From Bacteroidales bacterium (GTDB taxonomy: Bacteria; Bacteroidota; Bacteroidia; Bacteroidales; UBA932): DNA of 11,668 nucleotides. The notes under the pieces were generated by a model, which was not told where the DNA came from, searched no databases, and was given only the letters and a program-made list of their open reading frames with translations. The translations under genes and the position numbers were made by a program. The DNA lies in the NCBI GenBank assembly GCA_024689525.1, contig JAILDI010000192.1:1-11668 (forward strand), written 5' to 3'. Of the stretch, positions 7,034 to 11,668 are shown in pieces. Positions within the stretch are counted from its first letter, which is position 1, and every line of letters begins with the position of its first letter.

Positions 7034-9571
7034 ATGAATAGACTGTTTTGGATTGTTCTACCGGCACTTGTTCTTGCAGCCGGCTGCACGCAGAAAGAAG
7101 AGCCGGAAAAACCCGCTCAGGAGCCCACTGAGTTTACTACACTGAAGGTCGGGCTTCCTGCCGATGTCACAAAAACCGTCCTTGGCGCCGCCGATGCCGG
7201 AAAGCGCAAGATGTACTGGATCGACGGGGATAAGCTTTGCCTGAACGGGACTGCCTCCAGTCCCCTCGACGGCGTAGGCGCAAATGCATCGACTGCAATC
7301 TTCGTTTTTCCCGGAATACTGAATGCTCCTTACAATCTTTTGTATCCTGCCGATTTCTGGAAGAATGACAACACCATAACCCTGCCTGCCACCCAGACCT
7401 GGGCATCCGGCACCGTGGCAACCGATACGGCTCCGCTCGCAGGTTATGCCGCTTCTGCCGGAGACGTGTCGCTGGGACATCTCTGCACAATCCTTCAGAT
7501 TTCCGTAAAGAAGGATCCGGCAATATCGGCAAGTCCCCTGGCTTCCATTACATTCAAGGGCAATAACGGCGAACAGGTATGCGGCGATTTCACCATCGAC
7601 TATTCCGCCGCCACGCTTACGCCTGCCGGTGACGGTTCCACGCTTACCCTTACCGTGGGGCAGGACCTTTCCGAATCCACGGCCCTGGATATGTATCTTG
7701 TCGTTCCTGCAAGAACTTACACGAAAGGTTTCACAGTGGAACTGGAGGATGCCAGCGGGCGCACAATGACCAAAATCAAGAGCTCCAGCACCGCCCTCGC
7801 GGCCGGAAAACTGGTAAAATGTGCGGTATTCAATTTCAAGCCTTCACCGGAAGCCACGGAATTCACGATTGAAGACGTTACCGAAGAAGTCATTCCCGTT
7901 GACGGCTTCAATATCATCGGCCGCGTGGTTGATCAGGACGGGGAACCGCTCCGTGACGTTGTGGTTTCCGACGGGCGCAAGTGCACAAAGACCATGGTGG
8001 ACGGCACTTTCTACATGGAAAGCGACGTGTCCGATGTAAAATTCGTCTATGTGAGCACCCCTTCAGGCTACATGCCTCAGGTTTCCGGAGGTAGGCCCCA
8101 GTTCTACAAACTCCTATCCAGCGTTTCCCCTTCCGGAGGCATCTATGACATGGGCGACTATGTAATGACTCCCGTATCCAACCCCGACCGCTACACCCTG
8201 CTCATCACGGCAGATCCTCAGCCGCGTTCAAACGGATGGAGCCTTGACAAGATTGCATACAAGTCCCTGGACGTCTGCGAAGACCTTTACGACGAACTGG
8301 CCGATGTTGCCGCCGGCATCTCCGGCCGCCAGGTCTATGGCATCTGCCTTGGAGATGTCGTGCACGAGAACTCGAGCCTTTTCACCAACTACAAAACCGG
8401 ATTGGCCAGGTTGGGATTTCCCACCTACAATGTCATCGGCAACCACGACAATGATCCGGACGCTGCCGACGATGATGCAGCAGCAGCCGACTTTGAATCA
8501 CATTTCGGTCCGCGCAACTACTCATTCAATATCGGCGGCATCCACTACGTGGTGCTGGACAACCTCAGGATGATTCCCAATCCGGAAGATGTCACCAAAC
8601 TCACTTCCTTTGAACAGGGCCTCACCGACAAGATTTGGGAATGGCTCCAGGCCGATATGTCCTACATCCCCACCACCACTACCATCATGGTGTGCGCCCA
8701 CTCCCCCATGTTCAAACTGATCAAGGGCAGCGAGCGTACAAATACTGCATATCACGCCGGTACCCACAGCAACAAAGACGGCGGTGCTTATGGCTACGGT
8801 GATTTGTTCGACACATACAAAGAAGTACACGCCTGGGCGGGCCATACACACGTGGGATTCAACTATATTTATTCTTCGACTCACCGTCACAAGAATGTTC
8901 AGGTGCACACCCTCGCCCGTTCTACCGGCGAACTCTGGACCAACGAGTATCTGGCGGCAGGCACACCCCGTGGCTTCACCATCGTGGAGGTTGACAACGG
9001 TAATATTTCCTGGAGATTCCATCCGCTCACGCGTCAAAGAGGCTCTTTCCAGGGCGCCACGACAGGTTATTGTTCCGCAGGTGCCCCCGCATACACCTGG
9101 CGTGACTGGAATTACAGCAGTAACGTGGCGGGGATGAAAGTGGGCGGCGGCGCCCTCACCGAGGAGTACCAACTGCACGCTTATCCCCGCGGCTCATACG
9201 GAGACGACTATGTGTACGCCAACGTGTTCCTCTGGGATGAGAATTGGGAGCTCCCTGTATGGACTCCTGACGGCGGCTCTCCTGTAACTATGACGCGAAT
9301 CAATACTGCCGACAATCACGCTATTATTACCGACACGGACAAAATCTATGACCTTGCCGACACAGAATTCCGCACTTGGTACAAGACCTACGCAGACAAG
9401 AGCGGCGCATCTCTGAAGGGTTTGACCGGATACCGCACCAAGGAAACCGACGAGGCCGACGGATATCTCACCACCATCTTCCGCGCCCCTGCAACGGCCA
9501 GTCCCAACAGTGGCACCGTCTCTGTCACAGACCGTTTTGGAAACACCTATACACGTACAGTAAGCTGGTAA
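7034..9571 (+). CDS. Calcineurin-like phosphoesterase lipoprotein with fimbrillin-like N-terminal region
   Basis: 845 residues from ATG 7034. This start gives a clean lipoprotein signal ending LAAGC (Cys18), 17 bases after the GH97 stop; a TTG at 7013 would only add seven residues. TQKEE after the Cys suggests surface export. Residues about 30-265 resemble fimbrillin/Mfa-like beta domains (KTVLG, YWIDGDKLCLNG, VPARTY). Residues about 290-375 are a carboxypeptidase-regulatory-like beta domain as in the MetallophosN family (GRVVDQDGEPLRDVVVSDG). The phosphoesterase core has ADPQ (Asp394), GDVV (Asp441), GNHDN (Asn470, His471), AHSP (His556) and GHTH (604-606), all expected two-metal ligands except that Gln replaces His in the first D-x-H motif. 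The tail after about 665 resembles MetallophosC. It likely cleaves a phosphate mono- or diester outside the cytoplasm; substrate unknown. It sits between the GH97 fusion and the EEP gene, three bases from the latter. Confidence 0.88.
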   Translation: MNRLFWIVLPALVLAAGCTQKEEPEKPAQEPTEFTTLKVGLPADVTKTVLGAADAGKRKMYWIDGDKLCLNGTASSPLDGVGANASTAIFVFPGILNAPYNLLYPADFWKNDNTITLPATQTWASGTVATDTAPLAGYAASAGDVSLGHLCTILQISVKKDPAISASPLASITFKGNNGEQVCGDFTIDYSAATLTPAGDGSTLTLTVGQDLSESTALDMYLVVPARTYTKGFTVELEDASGRTMTKIKSSSTALAAGKLVKCAVFNFKPSPEATEFTIEDVTEEVIPVDGFNIIGRVVDQDGEPLRDVVVSDGRKCTKTMVDGTFYMESDVSDVKFVYVSTPSGYMPQVSGGRPQFYKLLSSVSPSGGIYDMGDYVMTPVSNPDRYTLLITADPQPRSNGWSLDKIAYKSLDVCEDLYDELADVAAGISGRQVYGICLGDVVHENSSLFTNYKTGLARLGFPTYNVIGNHDNDPDAADDDAAAADFESHFGPRNYSFNIGGIHYVVLDNLRMIPNPEDVTKLTSFEQGLTDKIWEWLQADMSYIPTTTTIMVCAHSPMFKLIKGSERTNTAYHAGTHSNKDGGAYGYGDLFDTYKEVHAWAGHTHVGFNYIYSSTHRHKNVQVHTLARSTGELWTNEYLAAGTPRGFTIVEVDNGNISWRFHPLTRQRGSFQGATTGYCSAGAPAYTWRDWNYSSNVAGMKVGGGALTEEYQLHAYPRGSYGDDYVYANVFLWDENWELPVWTPDGGSPVTMTRINTADNHAIITDTDKIYDLADTEFRTWYKTYADKSGASLKGLTGYRTKETDEADGYLTTIFRAPATASPNSGTVSVTDRFGNTYTRTVSW

Positions 9572-9574
9572 AAT

Positions 9575-10411
9575 ATGAAACGTTTATTCACAGTACTTAT
9601 CGCCGGGTGTGCTCTGCTTCTCCTTGCAGCAGCCTGTAAACCCAAAGACAACGACACCCTTGTCGTTATGTCCTACAACATCCGCAACTCTCACGCAAAC
9701 GACGGAGACAACAACTGGGAGATACGCCGCAGCGCTACGCCCGCAATGCTCGAGGCCGTCAAACCGGACATCTTCGGTATCCAGGAAGCCTATCCCGAAC
9801 AGGAGAATTACATTGTGGAGCAGTGCCCTGAATATGCCGCTTTCGGTGTGGGTAGGGACGATGGAGTGGACAGCGGCGAGCGTATGTCCGTCATCTACAA
9901 CACCAAAATCCTCCAGAAGGAAGACGGAGGTACCTGGTGGCTGTCCGAGACTCCTGATGAGCCGTCCATAGGCTGGGACGCCAAGTGCCGCCGTACCGCC
10001 ACCTGGGTCAAGATGAAGGATCTGCGCAACGGAAAACACTTCTTCTTCGTGAATACCCATCTGGACCACGTGGGCGTAATCGCCCGCAGGGAAGGCCTGA
10101 AACTCATTGTTTCCAGAATCCGCGAAATGGATCCTACCATCCCTATGGTCCTTACCGGCGACCTTAACGTAGAGCCCGCCGACAGCTGCCTTATGGTACT
10201 GGATTCCCTGATGTTAAGCGCAAGGGCCACCGCAACGGTATCGGATACCACTGCATCTTTCAACAACTGGGAAGGGCCACTGACAATCATCGACTACATC
10301 TACTACACCGGCTTCTCCAAGGCCGATGAATTCAGGGTGGTCACCGAATCCTTCGACTCCAAACCGTTCATTTCCGACCACTATCCGATAGTGTCGAAAC
10401 TGAAATTCTAA
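9575..10411 (+). CDS. Endonuclease/exonuclease/phosphatase (EEP) fold lipoprotein
   Basis: 278 residues with a lipoprotein signal ending LAAAC (Cys21), so an envelope protein. The DNase I-like/EEP core is complete: SYNIR (Asn35), QEA (Glu71), NTHLDH (His162), GDLNVEP (Asp196, Asn198), IDYIY (Asp240) and SDHYP (Asp268, His269). These are the divalent-metal and general-base residues of the fold, so it should be catalytically competent. Family members cleave phosphodiester or phosphomonoester bonds in DNA, RNA, phosphoinositides or sphingomyelin, and sequence alone does not choose between them. The length is normal for a one-domain member. The ATG lies three bases after the phosphoesterase stop, indicating translational coupling, so the two phosphoesterases probably act in sequence on one substrate. 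It is the last gene of the operon, followed by a hairpin terminator. Confidence 0.9.
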   Translation: MKRLFTVLIAGCALLLLAAACKPKDNDTLVVMSYNIRNSHANDGDNNWEIRRSATPAMLEAVKPDIFGIQEAYPEQENYIVEQCPEYAAFGVGRDDGVDSGERMSVIYNTKILQKEDGGTWWLSETPDEPSIGWDAKCRRTATWVKMKDLRNGKHFFFVNTHLDHVGVIARREGLKLIVSRIREMDPTIPMVLTGDLNVEPADSCLMVLDSLMLSARATATVSDTTASFNNWEGPLTIIDYIYYTGFSKADEFRVVTESFDSKPFISDHYPIVSKLKF

Positions 10412-10423
10412 CCTAAAGAATGT

Positions 10424-10460
10424 AAAAAATAGCCCGGCTCGCTTGAGCCGGGTTAATTTT
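10424..10460. terminator. Hairpin terminator between convergent transcription units
   Basis: AGCCCGGCTC (10431-10440) pairs with GAGCCGGGTT (10445-10454) around a GCTT loop, with one G-U pair in the plus-strand RNA. A run of six A lies on the left and AATTTT on the right, so it can work in both directions. The longer U-run is in the minus-strand RNA, so it should best stop transcription from the recA unit. It sits between the EEP stop (10411) and the small lipoprotein stop (10466). Confidence 0.85.
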
Positions 10461-10465
10461 CAGAA

Positions 10466-10816
10466 TCACATTTCCTGTATCACCCAATCCCTTTCAAATT
10501 CGTCCCACATAATGCTGTAGTCCTGAGGGGTGAGGTACCTGTTTTCGATTGTGTCGTATAACTCCAGGTGAATGAGACCGGTGGCGAAATCCCTGCTGAC
10601 ATTCTGTGTAAGTTTGGAGAGCATAGCCTTGATTTCGTATTCCGTAGCATAAGTGTGGTGATACGGCCCGAACTCCATAGGAGCGCAGGTTACGGCCGAC
10701 AAGTCGTAATAAGTCAACTGGACAGTGGCCGTTACCACAACATTGACATCCTTGCAGGAACTGAGGCAAGGGAGGAGCAGCACTACTGCTGCAAAGAGGG
10801 ATAACAGGCGTTTCAT
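10466..10816 (-). CDS. Small lipoprotein of unknown function, downstream of recA
   Basis: 116 residues. The N-terminus MKRLLSLFAAVVLLLP leads to a lipobox CLSSC (Cys21), so the mature product of about 96 residues is a membrane-anchored lipoprotein. I recognise no domain. The mature part is rich in Tyr, Thr and acidic residues (TATVQLTYYDL, FGPYHHTYATEYE, MWDEFERDW) and has one further cysteine in TCAP; it looks like a compact alpha/beta protein. The ATG lies five bases after the recA stop, on the same strand, so it is probably co-transcribed with recA. It may simply profit from read-through; a role tied to DNA repair is not indicated by its export signal. The signal peptide and packing argue that the frame is real. 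Confidence 0.75.
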   Translation of the reverse strand: MKRLLSLFAAVVLLLPCLSSCKDVNVVVTATVQLTYYDLSAVTCAPMEFGPYHHTYATEYEIKAMLSKLTQNVSRDFATGLIHLELYDTIENRYLTPQDYSIMWDEFERDWVIQEM

Positions 10817-10821
10817 AACTC

Positions 10822-11668
10822 TTAATCTTTAACGTTAACCAATGCTTCCCGGATCTTTGCCTCAATCTCAGAGGCGAGTTCCGGATTGTCCAGCATCAGT
10901 TGCTTGGTGGCTTCCCTGCCCTGGGCAAGGCGGCTTTCACCGTAGCTGAACCAGGAGCCGGACTTCTTGATTATTCCAAATTCCACGCCAAGGTCGACGA
11001 TTTCTCCGCTGCGGGAGATACCTTCGCCGAAAACGATGTCGAATTCAGCCTTCCTGAAGGGGGGTGCCATCTTGTTTTTCACCACCTTCACTTTCACGTG
11101 GTTGCCCAGTGCCTCGTCACCGTCCTTGATCTGGGTGGTGCGGCGGATGTCCAGGCGCACGGAAGCGTAGAATTTGAGGGCGTTGCCGCCTGTGGTGGTT
11201 TCCGGATTGCCGAACATGATGCCGATTTTCTCGCGCAGCTGGTTGATGAAAATGCAGCATGTGCCGGTCTTGGAGATGTTTGCGGTGAGCTTGCGGAGGG
11301 CCTGGCTCATAAGACGGGCCTGGAGGCCGACCTTGTTGTCGCCCATTTCGCCTTCAATCTCCGCCTTGGGGGTAAGGGCGGCTACGGAGTCGATCACCAC
11401 AATGTCGATGGCGCCGCTGCGGATGAGGTTGTCGGCAATTTCAAGGGCCTGCTCCCCATTGTCCGGCTGGGAGATGAGGAGGGTGTCCAGATTTACGCCC
11501 AGCGCCTTGGCATAGGTGCGGTCGAACGCATGCTCTGCGTCGATGATGGCGGCGATGCCGCCGCTCTTCTGCGCCTCTGCGATGGCGTGGATGGCGAGCG
11601 TTGTCTTACCGCTGGATTCCGGGCCATAGATCTCGATAATCCTGCCCTTGGGATAGCCCCCTATTCCA
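10822..11668 (-). CDS. recA: RecA recombinase, N-terminal part outside the window
   Basis: The frame is open from the window edge to the TAA at 10824-10822, giving the last 281 residues; about 60 N-terminal residues are missing. RecA is the cytoplasmic ATP-dependent strand-exchange protein of homologous recombination and triggers SOS repressor self-cleavage. Seen in order: Walker A GPESSGKT (11625-11602), [22 protein letters not shown] (loop with Q and E contacts), Walker [15 protein letters not shown], the L1 region GEMGD...[29 protein letters not shown], and the L2 region [23 protein letters not shown]. The C-terminal domain ends shortly after [17 protein letters not shown] and lacks the long acidic tail of E. 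coli RecA. A GTG at 11400 is internal Val in Walker B, not a start. Identity is certain. Confidence 0.98.
   Translation of the reverse strand, partial: GIGGYPKGRIIEIYGPESSGKTTLAIHAIAEAQKSGGIAAIIDAEHAFDRTYAKALGVNLDTLLISQPDNGEQALEIADNLIRSGAIDIVVIDSVAALTPKAEIEGEMGDNKVGLQARLMSQALRKLTANISKTGTCCIFINQLREKIGIMFGNPETTTGGNALKFYASVRLDIRRTTQIKDGDEALGNHVKVKVVKNKMAPPFRKAEFDIVFGEGISRSGEIVDLGVEFGIIKKSGSWFSYGESRLAQGREATKQLMLDNPELASEIEAKIREALVNVKD

Noticed and set aside
7013..7036. TTG start at 7013 for the phosphoesterase, overlapping the GH97 stop
   Set aside because: ATG at 7034 gives a standard lipoprotein signal (MNRLFWIVLPALVLAAGC); the upstream start only adds seven residues before it.
10494..10865. 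Minus-strand frame of 123 codons overlapping the recA end
   Set aside because: It overlaps both recA and the small lipoprotein in another frame and lacks a signal or domain; the 10816-10466 frame has a clear lipobox.
10822..11400. GTG at 11400 as an independent start of a short RecA
   Set aside because: The frame stays open upstream with an intact Walker A motif, so this GTG is an internal Val of Walker B.
1..11668. CRISPR array, tRNA/rRNA genes, insertion sequences or phage genes
   Set aside because: No direct repeats with regular spacers, no cloverleaf or rRNA-like sequence, and no transposase or integrase frame were seen; genes fill nearly all of the window.

Overview
The window reads as chromosomal DNA of a member of the Bacteroidota, most likely order Bacteroidales. 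The evidence is a set of secreted lipoproteins with short lipoboxes and charged residues after the cysteine, BACON and fimbrillin-like domains, GH97 and GH127-type glycosidases, A-rich leaders without Shine-Dalgarno sites, and a TAnnTTTG-type -7 box. GC content looks moderately high for the group. The genus cannot be fixed from this sequence.

Layout. (1) 1-937, minus: 5' part of a lipoprotein resembling GH127/DUF1680 beta-L-arabinofuranosidases, cut by the window edge. (2) 938-1058: a 121-base divergent intergenic region with promoter-like boxes and a perfect 14-base inverted repeat. (3) 1059-10411, plus: four tightly packed genes with gaps of 12, 17 and 3 bases, almost certainly one operon. 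They encode a large surface lipoprotein with three BACON domains and about 18 GLUG-like repeats; a two-enzyme fusion of a retaining-type GH97 glycosidase and an SGNH/GDSL hydrolase; a calcineurin-like phosphoesterase lipoprotein with a fimbrillin-like N-terminal region; and an endonuclease/exonuclease/phosphatase (EEP) fold lipoprotein. (4) 10424-10460: a terminator hairpin between convergent units. (5) 10466-11668, minus: a small lipoprotein of unknown function five bases downstream of recA, whose 5' end lies outside the window.

Inferred function. All four plus-strand products and the divergent GH127-like protein carry export signals. Together they offer binding or adhesion (BACON/GLUG), glycosidic cleavage (GH97, GH127-like), ester removal (SGNH) and phosphoester cleavage (metallophosphoesterase and EEP protein). 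This suggests a locus attacking a decorated, possibly phosphate-bearing glycoconjugate, or recovering sugar and phosphate from one. No SusC/SusD pair or regulator gene is visible here, so the substrate is unknown. The recA unit is housekeeping DNA and marks the edge of the accessory cluster.
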